The position numbers were made by a program, and so were the translations under genes. From assembly GCA_949289565.1 (NCBI GenBank), contig CASEOO010000036.1, positions 1 to 61,971 on the forward strand: 61,971 nt of DNA. The letters run 5' to 3'. This stretch comes from an uncultured Bacteroidales bacterium. GTDB taxonomy: Bacteria; Bacteroidota; Bacteroidia; Bacteroidales; UBA932. Positions 51,835-61,861 of this stretch are shown here, one piece after another (the first letter of the stretch is position 1; every line of letters starts with the position of its first letter). The notes under the pieces are model-generated. The model did not search any database, was not told the origin of the DNA, and was given only the letters and a program-made list of their open reading frames with translations.

Positions 51835-53222
51835 ATATACGCACGGTAAATGTCATCATAGCCAGGGAGTATCTCACAAAAGTGAAGAAGAAATCTTTCC
51901 TGCTGACTACATTTCTCGGCCCTGTTTTCTTCGCCGCCTTGTGCATCCTGCCGAGCCTGATCATGTTCATGGCAGAAGACAGCGGCAAGCGTGTCGGCGT
52001 AGTCGACAAGTCCGGGATAGTAATGCCGTATATGACTGACAGCGAGCAGATATCATATACAGACTGCTCAGATGTGCCGGTAGACACTCTGAAAAGCCGT
52101 TATTTTGACATGGACCTGGACGCCCTGGTGCTCATATCGGAGCTGGACACTGCCGCCAGGACTGTATCGGTTTCTGCCTATTCCCAGAAGCCTCTCAGCG
52201 TGGACATGAAAGAGACGCTCAGCCGGAATGTGAACAATGCCGTGGAAGAGTACCGGCTCGCCACGTATGATATCAAGGGGCTTAAGCAGATTCTGGAGGA
52301 TGTGCGTGTGGACATACCTGTTGCGACATACACAATGGATGACAGCGGGCAGGAAAAAATCACTTCATCCGAAGTGTATATGATAGTCTCGCTGGTCCTT
52401 TCTGTGATCATCTATATGTTCATAGCCATGTTTTCAGCTATGGTGATGCAGAGTGTGATTGAGGAGAAGTCCACCAGGGTCGTGGAGGTTCTGATTTCTT
52501 CAGTGAATTCTCTCGAACTCATGTTCGGCAAAATTATTGGCGTGGCGGCTGTGGCTCTCACACAGTTCTTCCTGTGGATAGTCTTGACAGCAGTAATAGT
52601 CCTCGGGGTTAGCCCGTTCATAGGCATGGACGCTATCACGGCGTCAGCCTCCATGCAGGGAGACCAGATGGTCCAGATAGCAGAAGGCCTGGGCGTGGAT
52701 TCTTCCATGATGGAGTCAGCTGGCATGGCTGCATCCGCAGATATGCTGCCGGCATCGTCAGACAGTGAGCTCTCCGCCATCGTGTCTACTCTGGCAGGGC
52801 TGAATTACGGGGAGATACTCTTGAGTTTCGTGATATATTTTGTGCTGGGCTATTTGCTGTATGCATCGCTTTTCGCCGCAATAGGCTCCGCCGTGGAGAA
52901 TGAAGCTGATACTCAGCAGCTGCAGATGCCTGTGACGATACCTCTGCTGCTGGCATTTTTCATAGCTTTCTATGCATTCAAGGCCCCTGACAGCCAGGTG
53001 GTTTTCTGGGGGTCGATTATTCCGTTCACTTCTCCTATCGTGATGCTGGCGCGCATTCCGTTCGGCGTGCCGTTCTGGGAACTGGCTCTGTCTGTTGGCT
53101 TGCTTCTGGTTACATTTGCGGCTATGGCTTATATATCGGCGAAGATATACAAGGTCGGCATTCTGATGTACGGGAAGAAGACCACGTTCAAGGATTTGTA
53201 TAAATGGCTGAAGCAAAAGTAA
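51831..53222 (+). CDS. ABC-2 permease, NatB-like
   Basis: 463 residues: an N-terminal membrane segment ('FLLTTFLGPVFFAALCILPS'), a large periplasmic domain (about 45-180), then five further segments including 'IVSLVLSVIIYMFIAMFSAM' and 'LSFVIYFVLGYLLYASLFAA'. The 'VIEEKSTRVVEVLISSVNSL' stretch after the second segment is the ABC-2 permease hallmark. An unusual Met/Ala/Ser-rich insertion at about 265-320 lies in the loop between membrane segments. Translationally coupled with the ATPase. Confidence 0.88.
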   Translation: MNIRTVNVIIAREYLTKVKKKSFLLTTFLGPVFFAALCILPSLIMFMAEDSGKRVGVVDKSGIVMPYMTDSEQISYTDCSDVPVDTLKSRYFDMDLDALVLISELDTAARTVSVSAYSQKPLSVDMKETLSRNVNNAVEEYRLATYDIKGLKQILEDVRVDIPVATYTMDDSGQEKITSSEVYMIVSLVLSVIIYMFIAMFSAMVMQSVIEEKSTRVVEVLISSVNSLELMFGKIIGVAAVALTQFFLWIVLTAVIVLGVSPFIGMDAITASASMQGDQMVQIAEGLGVDSSMMESAGMAASADMLPASSDSELSAIVSTLAGLNYGEILLSFVIYFVLGYLLYASLFAAIGSAVENEADTQQLQMPVTIPLLLAFFIAFYAFKAPDSQVVFWGSIIPFTSPIVMLARIPFGVPFWELALSVGLLLVTFAAMAYISAKIYKVGILMYGKKTTFKDLYKWLKQK

Positions 53223-53262
53223 ATGCTTCGTTTCAGGATAATGGATTGAAATCTTCAGAAGG

Positions 53263-54114
53263 ATGAAACTGACAACAAGATTTATAATTGCGGCCTTTCT
53301 GGCCGCAATGCAGGTGACCCCGCTGATGGCCGATGACGACGGCCTCCGCTTCAGCTGGTCGCGGACACGTATGGATGGATCACGCACTGGCTGCATCACG
53401 CCCTCAGCTGATGATGTCCCTGAAGCAGTGGGGAAGGTGAAAGGGAGAACATATTACGCCCCTTGCGGGAAGGTCTACAAGGGCGGCACGGCTTCGGCAG
53501 TCGCTTCCGTGGTTCTGGACGCACAGCCGGAAATGAAGAAAGTGAAGAAGGTTATAGGGCATTCTCCGGAGGCTATGCTGCTGGCTGAGCCTGAGTGCGC
53601 CCTGTCCAACCTGTTTATCGACTGTATCATGGCCGCCGTTGAAAAAAAGTCCGGACGCCATGTCGATGCAGGAATCGGAAATTTTGGAGGCATCCGTGTG
53701 GATATGCCGCAGGGAGATATATTGCTGGATGACATGCTTTCAATGTTCCCGTTCAAGAACAGCATAGTGTATGTCGCGCTGAAAGGAAAGGATCTCAGGA
53801 ATATCCTGGAGCAGATGGTCGCTACGCGTGTCCAGGTTCTCGGCGGAGTCCGCATAGCAGTCTCTGGCGGAAAACTGGTGTCAGCGACGGTTGATGGCTG
53901 TCCCATAGATGACGAGAAGGTTTATGGTGTCGCCACTATCTCGTTTCTCCTCGATGGCGGCGACAATCTTCATGTCGGGCGGAATGCCGTCGAGATTCTG
54001 AACTATGATGACATTGATATCATAGATATCATGCTTGATTATGTAAATTCAGAGACTGCCGCCGGCCGCGACATTGTCTATCATACAGACGGCAGGGTGA
54101 AAATTCTTGACTGA
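53263..54114 (+). CDS. 5'-nucleotidase C-terminal domain protein, exported
   Basis: 283 residues with signal MKLTTRFIIAAFLAAMQVTP (cleaved near Ala-Asp-Asp). The mature protein is the substrate-binding C-terminal domain of 5'-nucleotidases: 'IGNFGGIRVDMPQGDILLDD' (Asn-Phe-Gly-Gly-Ile-Arg), 'SMFPFKNSIVYVALKGKDLR', 'VQVLGGVRIAVSGGKL', 'YGVATISFLLDGGDNLHVG'. No metallophosphatase domain precedes it; that domain is encoded by the next gene. The two products presumably assemble in the periplasm. Confidence 0.88.
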   Translation: MKLTTRFIIAAFLAAMQVTPLMADDDGLRFSWSRTRMDGSRTGCITPSADDVPEAVGKVKGRTYYAPCGKVYKGGTASAVASVVLDAQPEMKKVKKVIGHSPEAMLLAEPECALSNLFIDCIMAAVEKKSGRHVDAGIGNFGGIRVDMPQGDILLDDMLSMFPFKNSIVYVALKGKDLRNILEQMVATRVQVLGGVRIAVSGGKLVSATVDGCPIDDEKVYGVATISFLLDGGDNLHVGRNAVEILNYDDIDIIDIMLDYVNSETAAGRDIVYHTDGRVKILD

Positions 54115-54173
54115 ACAGTTTCCAGTTTCAGACTGCGGGATGCGCCGCAGACGGATTAGAAGAATATCATTAT

Positions 54174-55004
54174 ATGAAAAAAACGATAGTAATATTGCAA
54201 ATTGTTTTCTGCATGCTGTTTTCCGGCATGGAGACCATGGCGCAGGACCTGGTGATTTTGCATACGAATGATACGCACAGCCATATCGACCCTGTCAGGT
54301 CAGGCGAGTATGCAGGAATGGGGGGCGTCATAGAGCGTGCGGTCTTTATAGACAGTGTACGCAATGCCATGGGGAAAGGAAATGTCTTGCTTCTGGATGC
54401 AGGCGATTTCAGCCAGGGGTCCTCTTATTTTACCCTGATGAATGGAGATGTGGAGGTGGAGTGCCTGAATGCAATGCGTTATGATGCCGCCTGCCTGGGA
54501 AACCATGAATTTGACAACGGGCTGGAAGAACTGGCCAGAAGGATAGAGATGTGCCGCTTCCCGGTGGTCTGCGCCAATTATGATTTCAGCCATCCGGCCC
54601 TGAAGAAACTGGTCAAGCCATATTGCATATTGCATCGCGGCGGCTTTAAAATAGGCATTGTCGGGCTGCTGACAGATCTGTCTGTGGTGGTGGACAAGCC
54701 TATTGCTGACAAAATCACGTATCTGGATCCTCTGGAGTGCGCTAACAGATATGCAGAAATCTTAAAGGAGAAGAAGCATTGCGACCTGGTCATATGTCTT
54801 ACACACCTGGGCTATGAAGGCGAGTCTTTTACAGATCAGGAACTGGTCAAGGGGCTGAAAAATGTCGATTTAGTAATAGGAGGGCATTCGCATACTTTTC
54901 TGGAAAAGGCTGAGATGGCGAAGGATGCAGACGGAGACGATGTGCCGATAGTCACAGACGGGTGCTGGGGCCTGTATGTAGGACAGGCAGGAATATGGCG
55001 ATAA
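54174..55004 (+). CDS. 5'-nucleotidase metallophosphatase domain protein, exported
   Basis: 276 residues with its own signal (MKKTIVILQIVFCMLFSGME, cleaved around Ala-Gln-Asp). Metallophosphatase motifs in order: 'LVILHTNDTHSHIDPV', 'VLLLDAGDFSQGSSYF', 'AACLGNHEFDNGLEEL', 'VICLTHLGYEG' and 'DLVIGGHSHTFLEKAE'. This is the N-terminal half of a UshA-type enzyme, ending where the linker to the C-terminal domain would be. Preceded 59 bp upstream by the C-terminal domain gene, so the natural order is reversed. Confidence 0.9.
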   Translation: MKKTIVILQIVFCMLFSGMETMAQDLVILHTNDTHSHIDPVRSGEYAGMGGVIERAVFIDSVRNAMGKGNVLLLDAGDFSQGSSYFTLMNGDVEVECLNAMRYDAACLGNHEFDNGLEELARRIEMCRFPVVCANYDFSHPALKKLVKPYCILHRGGFKIGIVGLLTDLSVVVDKPIADKITYLDPLECANRYAEILKEKKHCDLVICLTHLGYEGESFTDQELVKGLKNVDLVIGGHSHTFLEKAEMAKDADGDDVPIVTDGCWGLYVGQAGIWR

Positions 55005-55026
55005 TTGATAACCAATTAATACCATT

Positions 55027-57096
55027 ATGAACCACACATTTTTATTCAGAGGCTTATGCTCTGTGCTCTCTGCCCTGGTTCTGTCACTTTTCGTGGCTGA
55101 GGAAGCGGGAGCATATGACGAAAGGAATTTCATTTCAGAGGCTTATGCCTCGGCGGTGTCTGAAAACGGAGGGGAAAGCCTGGTCAAGACAGGAGGCGGC
55201 TGGTTTCCTTATCCGGCTTATGAGGACAGGGACGGCTGGGCACAGCTTTTCGGAGCTGACGCCGCACGTATCATCAAGCAGGGAGAGAAACTTCTCGGCT
55301 ATGAATGGAAAATAATTCCTGCCACGGCGTATCTCGAGTATGAGAGAAGCGGCGACAGAAAAATTATGGAAAATCCTCTGGAGGATAACAGAAAAGCTCT
55401 AAACACCCTTGTCTTGGCGGAATTGGCCGAAGGCCGGGGGCGATTTGTCGACCAGATAGCAAACGGGATGTGGATGAGCTGCCAGATGACATCATGGGTG
55501 CTGTCAGCACACAATCCCAGGCAGTCCAGCCGCAGGTCTTTGCCTGATCCGCGGGAATATATCATTGACCTGGTCTCAGGTCAGTACGGGGCGACATTGG
55601 CGATAGCCTGGCATTTTTTCAAGGATGAGATTGCAGCTTTGGACCCTTCCATAAATTATTGTGTGGAGACGGCGCTGAAAGAGAGAATTCTGGATCCTTT
55701 TTTCGACGAGTCTGTCAGGAAGGCGAACTGGTGGATGGCTGAGGACTGGAAGCCAGGCCAGATTATAAACAACTGGAATCCATGGTGCAATTCAAATGTC
55801 CTGCTCTGTTTCCTGCTGATGGAACAGGATCAGGAACGTCTGGATGCCGCGCTGAAGCTTTCTGTCGAATCGACTGACAGGTTTGTGAATTTCGTGAAAA
55901 GCGACGGAGCCTGCGAGGAAGGTCCGTCATATTGGGGGCATGCCGCCGGAAAGCTTTTTGACTATCTGGAGATGCTTTATGATGCTACTGAAGGAAAAGT
56001 CTCTCTTTTCACCAATCCTCAGATACGGAATATGGGAGAGTATATATCACGGTCATATATCGGCAGCTCGCGGGTGGTGAACTTTGCTGATGCTACAGCG
56101 TCCATGACGCCTGACATATACCTGACCTATCGCTACGGAAAGGCTATGAACAGTCAGGAAATGATGGACTTCGCTATTTATCTGCTCTATTCAAAAGACC
56201 GCTTCAGGACACCTGCCGTACCTCTGGGCAATGACACTTACCGCTCTCTGGAGACCGCAAGAGTGCTTTCTGAAATGACTGCCAGAGTGGATGCGTTGCG
56301 CTCACAGGATGTGGCTCCTCACGAACTTCTGGCCAGCCTGCGCGCTTCAGTTCCGCCGGCTACCTGGTATCCTGAGACCGAGTTCTGCTATCTGCGCGAC
56401 GGAGACGGAGCGTTTTTTGCCGCGAAGGGCGGTTTCAATGATGAAAGCCACAACCACAACGATGTAGGTACGTTCATATATTATCAAAACGACATTCCTC
56501 TGTTCATAGATGCCGGCGTAGGCACTTACACGAAGAAGACATTCAGCGCAGAGCGTTATACGATATGGTCCATGCAGAGTGAATGGCACAGCTTGCCTGT
56601 GATTAACGGTGTGCCGCAGCAGTATGGCAGGGAGTTCCGTTCTGCAGATGTCTCTTGCAATCTGAAGAAAAAGGAATTCAGCCTGGACATTTCCGGAGCA
56701 TATCCTGAAACAGCGTCATGCAATGTATGGAAACGCTTTTACAAAATAAGCGGCGGCCGCCTGTCGATAAGGGACAGTTTCTCTCTTGCTGAGCGCAAAG
56801 CAGCTGATGTGGAGAATTTCATGGTTCTGGGTGAGGTCTATCTTCCGGGAGAGTCATATGTGCTTGACGGAAAGGAGAGAACAGTTCCTGCCGGGCGCGT
56901 GGCAGTGATAGGCGACGGGGCGGCCGCAGAGCTTTCTTTCCCTGTGTCGCTGACGCCGTCTGTGACAGTCAAGACTCTCGATGATCCACGGCTGACCAAT
57001 GTTTGGGGCGATACGCTCAGACGCATTTCTTTCACATCATCTCAGGATGCCCCTCTGTCGGGGCAATACATTTTCAGTATCAGGATACTGAAATGA
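55027..57096 (+). CDS. Heparinase II/III-family protein, exported
   Basis: 689 residues with signal MNHTFLFRGLCSVLSALVLS (cleaved near Glu-Ala-Gly-Ala). Toroid N-terminal part with the family motif 'IINNWNPWCNSNVLLCFLLM' and 'SDGACEEGPSYWGHAAGKLF', then the beta-sandwich with 'GGFNDESHNHNDVGTFIYYQ', the His-Asn-His-Asn that belongs to the heparinase II/III active site, followed by 'IDAGVGTYTKKTF'. Probably a polysaccharide lyase or a uronide-degrading enzyme. No SusC/SusD or sulfatase is adjacent, so the glycan is not predictable. Twenty-two bases behind the nucleotidase gene. Confidence 0.85.
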   Translation: MNHTFLFRGLCSVLSALVLSLFVAEEAGAYDERNFISEAYASAVSENGGESLVKTGGGWFPYPAYEDRDGWAQLFGADAARIIKQGEKLLGYEWKIIPATAYLEYERSGDRKIMENPLEDNRKALNTLVLAELAEGRGRFVDQIANGMWMSCQMTSWVLSAHNPRQSSRRSLPDPREYIIDLVSGQYGATLAIAWHFFKDEIAALDPSINYCVETALKERILDPFFDESVRKANWWMAEDWKPGQIINNWNPWCNSNVLLCFLLMEQDQERLDAALKLSVESTDRFVNFVKSDGACEEGPSYWGHAAGKLFDYLEMLYDATEGKVSLFTNPQIRNMGEYISRSYIGSSRVVNFADATASMTPDIYLTYRYGKAMNSQEMMDFAIYLLYSKDRFRTPAVPLGNDTYRSLETARVLSEMTARVDALRSQDVAPHELLASLRASVPPATWYPETEFCYLRDGDGAFFAAKGGFNDESHNHNDVGTFIYYQNDIPLFIDAGVGTYTKKTFSAERYTIWSMQSEWHSLPVINGVPQQYGREFRSADVSCNLKKKEFSLDISGAYPETASCNVWKRFYKISGGRLSIRDSFSLAERKAADVENFMVLGEVYLPGESYVLDGKERTVPAGRVAVIGDGAAAELSFPVSLTPSVTVKTLDDPRLTNVWGDTLRRISFTSSQDAPLSGQYIFSIRILK

Positions 57097-57111
57097 TTAT
57101 ACGTCAAAGTA

Positions 57112-57148
57112 AAAAGAAAACGGAGCCGTCTGGACTCCGTTTTCTTTT
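57112..57148. terminator. Bidirectional intrinsic terminator
   Basis: 14-bp perfect stem AAAAGAAAACGGAG / CTCCGTTTTCTTTT with loop CCGTCTGGA, placed between the convergent heparinase-family and yicC genes and overlapping the yicC stop region. Confidence 0.9.
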
Positions 57149-58040
57149 ACAATATATTCAAGCTCTGCTCTTTGATTTTTTCCAGTTCGTCTTTCATGCG
57201 GACCACAATTTTCTGAATCTCGCTGTGGTTGGCCTTTGACCCGGTGGTGTTGATTTCCCTTCCCATCTCCTGGGCGATGAACCCCAGCTTTTTCCCTGGA
57301 TATGGGTCGTTGTCTATCGTTTCCATGAAATACTTGCAATGCTGGCGCAGACGGACTTTTTCTTCATTGATGTCAAGCTTCTCGATATAGTATATCATTT
57401 CCTGCTCGAGCCTGTTCTGGTCAGCGGAGACATTCAGTTCTGCAAGTCTGGATGTGAGCTTTTCCTTGACAGATGCTGTCCTTTCCTGTTCGTATGCTTC
57501 TATCTGAGGAATGAAGTCCATGATATTCTTCACTTTCGCTGTCACATCAGCATACAGCGACCTGCCTTCATCCTCACGGTAGCCGCATATTCTGTCCAGG
57601 GCTTCGTTTATGCATGAAAGAACCTGCTCCCAGTTCCCTTCATTGATGACGTCCTGTTTTTTCTGCTCTATGACATCTGGAAATCTTATTATAGAACCCA
57701 GCAGGTGTGCGGCATCTGCATTGTCGGTGAAAGGATACTCCTGGCCGATGCGCGTGTTTATGGCCATTATCTGTCTGTAGTACTCCATGACGAGGTCTGC
57801 ATTGATTTCCTTTGCATTTTCAGCGGCATTGGCCTCGAATGTGATGAAGAAATCTATGTTTCCCCTCTGGAGTCTCTGGACTATCAATTGGCGCACTGCC
57901 AGCTCCTTGTCTTTCGGAAGAAGCGCTGTCTTGATGCTGATGTCGGCATTCTTTCCATTCAGTGACTTGATTTCTATCGTGAGTTTCCCTGTTTCCAGGG
58001 TGGTTTCGGCCTTGCCGTATCCTGTCATTGACTGTATCAT
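57147..58040 (-). CDS. yicC: YicC-family endoribonuclease
   Basis: 297 residues. N-terminal 'MIQSMTGYGKAETTLETGKL' and 'EIKSLNGKNADISIKTA', C-terminal DUF1732 with 'YFMETIDNDPYPGKKLGFIA' and 'QEMGREINTTGSKANHSEIQ' and 'VVRMKDELEKIKEQSLNI'. The family includes the E. coli RNA decay enzyme YicC. CAAAAATA at 58064-58071 gives a minus-strand -7 element. Confidence 0.92.
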   Translation of the reverse strand: MIQSMTGYGKAETTLETGKLTIEIKSLNGKNADISIKTALLPKDKELAVRQLIVQRLQRGNIDFFITFEANAAENAKEINADLVMEYYRQIMAINTRIGQEYPFTDNADAAHLLGSIIRFPDVIEQKKQDVINEGNWEQVLSCINEALDRICGYREDEGRSLYADVTAKVKNIMDFIPQIEAYEQERTASVKEKLTSRLAELNVSADQNRLEQEMIYYIEKLDINEEKVRLRQHCKYFMETIDNDPYPGKKLGFIAQEMGREINTTGSKANHSEIQKIVVRMKDELEKIKEQSLNIL

Positions 58041-58160
58041 AGCAATTTTTCTTTTTATGCAGGCAAAAATAGCAAATTTATCCTTATCTTCGCAGATTAA
58101 TCGGCTTTTTGGGATTGGGACGAAGTCCTGGTCCCGGCCTCATCAGCGAGTGAAATTTTT

Positions 58161-59837
58161 ATGGAAATGGAAGAAAAGAATATTGAGACTCCAGAGTCCC
58201 GGAACCTGAACTTTCTGGAGGAAATCATCGAATCTGACCTGGCGTCGGGCAAGTGTGAATCCATCATGACCAGATTTCCGCCAGAACCTAACGGTTATCT
58301 GCATATTGGCCATGCGAAGAGCATCTGCCTGAATTTCGGTCTTGCAAAGAAATACGGCGGCAAGACAAATCTTCGCTTTGATGACACTAACCCGGTGAAA
58401 GAAGATACAGAGTATGTGGATTCTATCAAGGAGGATATCAAGTGGCTCGGCTTTGACTGGGAAAATGAGAGATATGCTTCAGATTATTTCGACCAGCTGT
58501 ACGAGTGGGCCGAGGAGCTCATAAAGAAAGGTCTTGCATATGTCGACGACCAGACGCAGGACGAGATCAGGGCGAACCGAGGCACAGTGCAGACTCCTGG
58601 AGTGGAAAGCCCGTGGCGAAACCGCTCAGTGGAAGAGAACCTGAAGCTTTTCAGGGAGATGCGCGACGGAAAATATTCTGACGGGGAGAAAGTCCTGAGG
58701 GCCAAGATAGACATGGCGCATCCTAATATGCTGTTCCGCGACCCTCTGATGTACAGAATCATACATGCGCACCACCATCGTACAGGGGACAAATGGTGCA
58801 TATATCCGATGTATGACTTCGCCCATGGCCAGTGTGACAGCATTGAGCATATCACACATTCCATCTGTACGCTCGAGTTTGATGTGCATAGGCCTCTGTA
58901 TGACTGGTTCATAGAAAAACTGGGCATCTTCCCATCGCATCAGTATGAGTTTGCACGCCTGAATCTGACATATACGGTGATGAGCAAGCGCAAGCTGCTG
59001 GAACTTGTGAAAAACCACTTTGTAAGTGGCTGGGATGACCCTCGCATGCCTACTATCTGCGGCATCAGAAGGCGCGGCTACACTCCCGAATCTGTCAGGA
59101 TGTTCGCAGAGAAGGTGGGTGTGGCCAAGCGCGAGCAGCTTATAGACCTTCAGCTGATGGAATGGTGCGTAAGGCAAGACCTGAACGAGCGCTCAAACAG
59201 ATATATGGTGGTGCAGGATCCGGTGAAACTCGTGATTACGAACTGGGAGCCAGGAAAAGTGGAGTGGTTCGACGCCCCTCTGAACCCTGCCAGTCCTGAA
59301 GGACCGTTCCGCAAAGTGCCGTTTACCGGTGAAATTCTGATAGAAAAGACGGATTTCATGGAGGAGCCGCCTAAGAAATATTTCCGTCTGAAGCCTGACG
59401 GCGAAGTACGGTTGAAATACTCTTACATAGTCAAATGCCAGGAAGTGGTCAAGGATGCTGATGGGAACATCACGGAAATCAGGTGTACTTATGACCCTTC
59501 ATCAAAACCTGGAGCAGGGGAGTGGCGTTCTGTGAAAGGCACCATCCACTGGGTGTCTGCGGCGCATGCGAAGGAGGTAGAGCTCAGAATTTATGACAAA
59601 CTCTTCACTGAGGCGCAGATGGGTTCTATCCCTGAGGGCGAGGACTACAAGAACTATCTGAATCCTGATTCGCTGATAGTAGCTGGCGGATTCGCAGAGC
59701 CGGCATTGCTGGAGGACAATTCAGGCATAGCAGTGCAGTTTGAGCGTACAGGCTATTTCTTCAAAGATCCTGATTCGACTCCAGAGCATTTTGTCTTCAA
59801 CAAGACTGCTTCATTGAAGGATTCTTTTAAATTCTGA
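58161..59837 (+). CDS. glnS: Glutaminyl-tRNA synthetase
   Basis: 558 residues. Class I synthetase with HIGH motif 'FPPEPNGYLHIGHAKSICLN' and KMSKS variant 'TYTVMSKRKLLELVKNH', plus 'NLRFDDTNPVKEDTEYVDSI' and 'GWDDPRMPTICGIRRRGYTP', all matching GlnRS. The C-terminal anticodon-binding domain starts about residue 345 ('VKLVITNWEPGKVEWFDAPL'). Direct glutaminylation suggests no need for the GatCAB route for Gln. Confidence 0.95.
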   Translation: MEMEEKNIETPESRNLNFLEEIIESDLASGKCESIMTRFPPEPNGYLHIGHAKSICLNFGLAKKYGGKTNLRFDDTNPVKEDTEYVDSIKEDIKWLGFDWENERYASDYFDQLYEWAEELIKKGLAYVDDQTQDEIRANRGTVQTPGVESPWRNRSVEENLKLFREMRDGKYSDGEKVLRAKIDMAHPNMLFRDPLMYRIIHAHHHRTGDKWCIYPMYDFAHGQCDSIEHITHSICTLEFDVHRPLYDWFIEKLGIFPSHQYEFARLNLTYTVMSKRKLLELVKNHFVSGWDDPRMPTICGIRRRGYTPESVRMFAEKVGVAKREQLIDLQLMEWCVRQDLNERSNRYMVVQDPVKLVITNWEPGKVEWFDAPLNPASPEGPFRKVPFTGEILIEKTDFMEEPPKKYFRLKPDGEVRLKYSYIVKCQEVVKDADGNITEIRCTYDPSSKPGAGEWRSVKGTIHWVSAAHAKEVELRIYDKLFTEAQMGSIPEGEDYKNYLNPDSLIVAGGFAEPALLEDNSGIAVQFERTGYFFKDPDSTPEHFVFNKTASLKDSFKF

Positions 59838-59866
59838 TTTTGTTCACTCAGTGGATTATGCCGCTG

Positions 59867-61246
59867 TCAAAGATTTTCCAGCACTGTCTCCATCCTGGTT
59901 CCGCGTGAACCTTTGATGAGGATGGTGCTGTTTTTTATTTCATGTTTTGACAGATATTCCGACAATTCTTTAGATGTGGAAAAATACTCGATTTCCGGCT
60001 TTTGCCCTTTATTGTCTTCTGATTCTTCCTTGCCATCAGAAATTACGGATGCTTTCCTGAATTCATCTCCCACAAAATAAGCGGCATCAGCATTCTGTGA
60101 TTTTACCTTGTCGAGAACTTTTGCATGCTCTTCCGCAGAGTCACGTCCAAGTTCAAGCATGTCGCCAAGCATGAATACCTTATGTTCGGCTTCCATCGTT
60201 CCGAAATTGTTGATGGCGGCCTCCATGCTGCTTGGATTTGCATTGTAGGCATCTATGATCAGCGTGTTCCTGCCGCTTCTGACCATTTGCGAGCGGCTGT
60301 TTGCAGGGATGTATGCCTCTATCGCAGATACTGCTTCCTGGAGGCTTATCCCGAAATATTGGCCGACAGCGATGGCGGCCATCACATTATCGGCATTGTA
60401 GCTTCCTATCAGATGCGTGTTTATGACTGCCCCTTCTTTTTTGAGTGCAATGCGCAGGTACGGGTGCAGTCCGTCAGCTGTCATGATTTCTGCTCCCTGG
60501 AAGTTCAGCCCGTAAGGAATCAGCTGAAGGTCAGGGCGTTCTTCCGCCATCTTGCAGAGAATCTGATTGTCTGCATTGATGAAGGCTTTGTCTGCAGTCC
60601 GCTGGATGTAGTCATAAAGTTCTCCCTTTGCTTTTTTCACACCTTCGAAACTGCCGAATCCTAGAAGGTGAGCCTTGCCTACATTGGTGATGATTCCATA
60701 GTTCGGCAAACAGATCGAGACCAGTTCTCTTATGTCGCCTGGATGGCTTGCCCCCATCTCGATGACAGCTATTTCAGTCTCTTCATTTATTTTCAGAAGC
60801 GAGAGCGGCACACCTATGCTGTTGTTCAGATTTCCTTCAGTCGCCGTGACTTTGTACTTGGCTGACAGCACTGTTTTGATAAGCTCTTTGGTGGTGGTCT
60901 TCCCGTTTGTGCCTGTAAGTCCTATTACAGGGAGAGGCTTGCCGTTCACAAAAGTCATCGACCTGTGCCATCTGGCCAGATCCTGAAGTGTTTTCAGTGT
61001 GTCCTCGACAGGTATCAGCCTGGCCGCAATTTCTTGTGTGCATTTCTGCATTTCTTTCGCCGTGTCTGAATTCCGGTCGATGACGGCATAGCTTGCTCCC
61101 TCCTCAAGAGCTTTTACAGCATATGCATTTCCGTCGAAGTTTTCACCTTTCAGCGCGAAGAAAATCTCTCCCTCATGGATTTTCCTGCTGTCAGTAGTGA
61201 CTCCTGCGCTGTTTTTGAATATTTTGTATAGTTCAGGTATAGTCAT
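59867..61246 (-). CDS. murF: UDP-MurNAc-tripeptide:D-Ala-D-Ala ligase
   Basis: 459 residues. P-loop 'VIGLTGTNGKTTTKELIKTV', 'EGNLNNSIGVPLSLLKINEE', 'AVIEMGASHPGDIRELVSIC', 'NVGKAHLLGFGSFEGVKKAK' and 'RNTLIIDAYNANPSSMEAAI' identify a Mur ligase of the MurF type. Acts in cytoplasmic peptidoglycan precursor synthesis. Preceded by dut 55 bp upstream on the same strand. Confidence 0.94.
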   Translation of the reverse strand: MTIPELYKIFKNSAGVTTDSRKIHEGEIFFALKGENFDGNAYAVKALEEGASYAVIDRNSDTAKEMQKCTQEIAARLIPVEDTLKTLQDLARWHRSMTFVNGKPLPVIGLTGTNGKTTTKELIKTVLSAKYKVTATEGNLNNSIGVPLSLLKINEETEIAVIEMGASHPGDIRELVSICLPNYGIITNVGKAHLLGFGSFEGVKKAKGELYDYIQRTADKAFINADNQILCKMAEERPDLQLIPYGLNFQGAEIMTADGLHPYLRIALKKEGAVINTHLIGSYNADNVMAAIAVGQYFGISLQEAVSAIEAYIPANSRSQMVRSGRNTLIIDAYNANPSSMEAAINNFGTMEAEHKVFMLGDMLELGRDSAEEHAKVLDKVKSQNADAAYFVGDEFRKASVISDGKEESEDNKGQKPEIEYFSTSKELSEYLSKHEIKNSTILIKGSRGTRMETVLENL

Positions 61247-61301
61247 TTCAGTCTTTTTTCACGATGCAGTTTCCTGCGTCATTCTTATTCAGTCATCCTT
61301 G

Positions 61302-61736
61302 TCACTGGAGTCCAGTGCTGCCGAATCCGCCTTCGCCGCGTCCGGTTTCATCGAGGATTTCCACTTCCTCCCATTCTATCTGCTCGTGCCTCGCAATGAC
61401 CATTTGCGCTATCCTTTCTCCTGGATTTATAGTGAAAGGCGTGTCGGAAAGATTCACGAGGATCACTTTGATTTCACCTCTATAGTCAGCGTCTATCGTC
61501 CCGGGGGTGTTCAGCACTGTGATGCCGTGCTTGGCCGCCAGTCCGCTGCGTGGCCTTACCTGGGCTTCAAAGCCTCTTGGCAATGCAATGGAGAGTCCTG
61601 TCGGTATCATGGCCCTTTGCAGCGGGCCGAGTACAGCAGGTTCTTGTATATTGGCTTTGAGGTCCATCCCTGCTGACATTTCAGTGGCATATGCCGGCGC
61701 AGGATATGCAGACTTGTTCACTATTTTCACTTTCAT
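61302..61736 (-). CDS. dut: dUTP diphosphatase
   Basis: 144 residues with the five trimeric-dUTPase motifs: '[16 protein letters not shown]' (1), '[11 protein letters not shown]' (2), '[20 protein letters not shown]' (3), '[17 protein letters not shown]' (4) and C-terminal '[13 protein letters not shown]' (5). Converts dUTP to dUMP. Likely co-transcribed with murF. Confidence 0.95.
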   Translation of the reverse strand: MKVKIVNKSAYPAPAYATEMSAGMDLKANIQEPAVLGPLQRAMIPTGLSIALPRGFEAQVRPRSGLAAKHGITVLNTPGTIDADYRGEIKVILVNLSDTPFTINPGERIAQMVIARHEQIEWEEVEILDETGRGEGGFGSTGLQ

Positions 61737-61824
61737 ATCGTTTCTCCGAAATAAATTTTCTTTATTCCCCGGGACTTGCCTATGGGTTTTCCCCGGGAAA
61801 AATCACACAAAAATACGAAAAAAA

Positions 61825-61855
61825 CTTGCACATTGAAAGAAAATTCCTACCTTTG
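61825..61855 (+). promoter_or_regulatory. Promoter near the right edge
   Basis: CTTG at 61825-61828, 19 nt, then TACCTTTG at 61848-61855 followed by GCAATCC, as at the tRNA promoters of this window. It directs transcription out of the right edge. Confidence 0.7.
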
Positions 61856-61861
61856 CAATCC

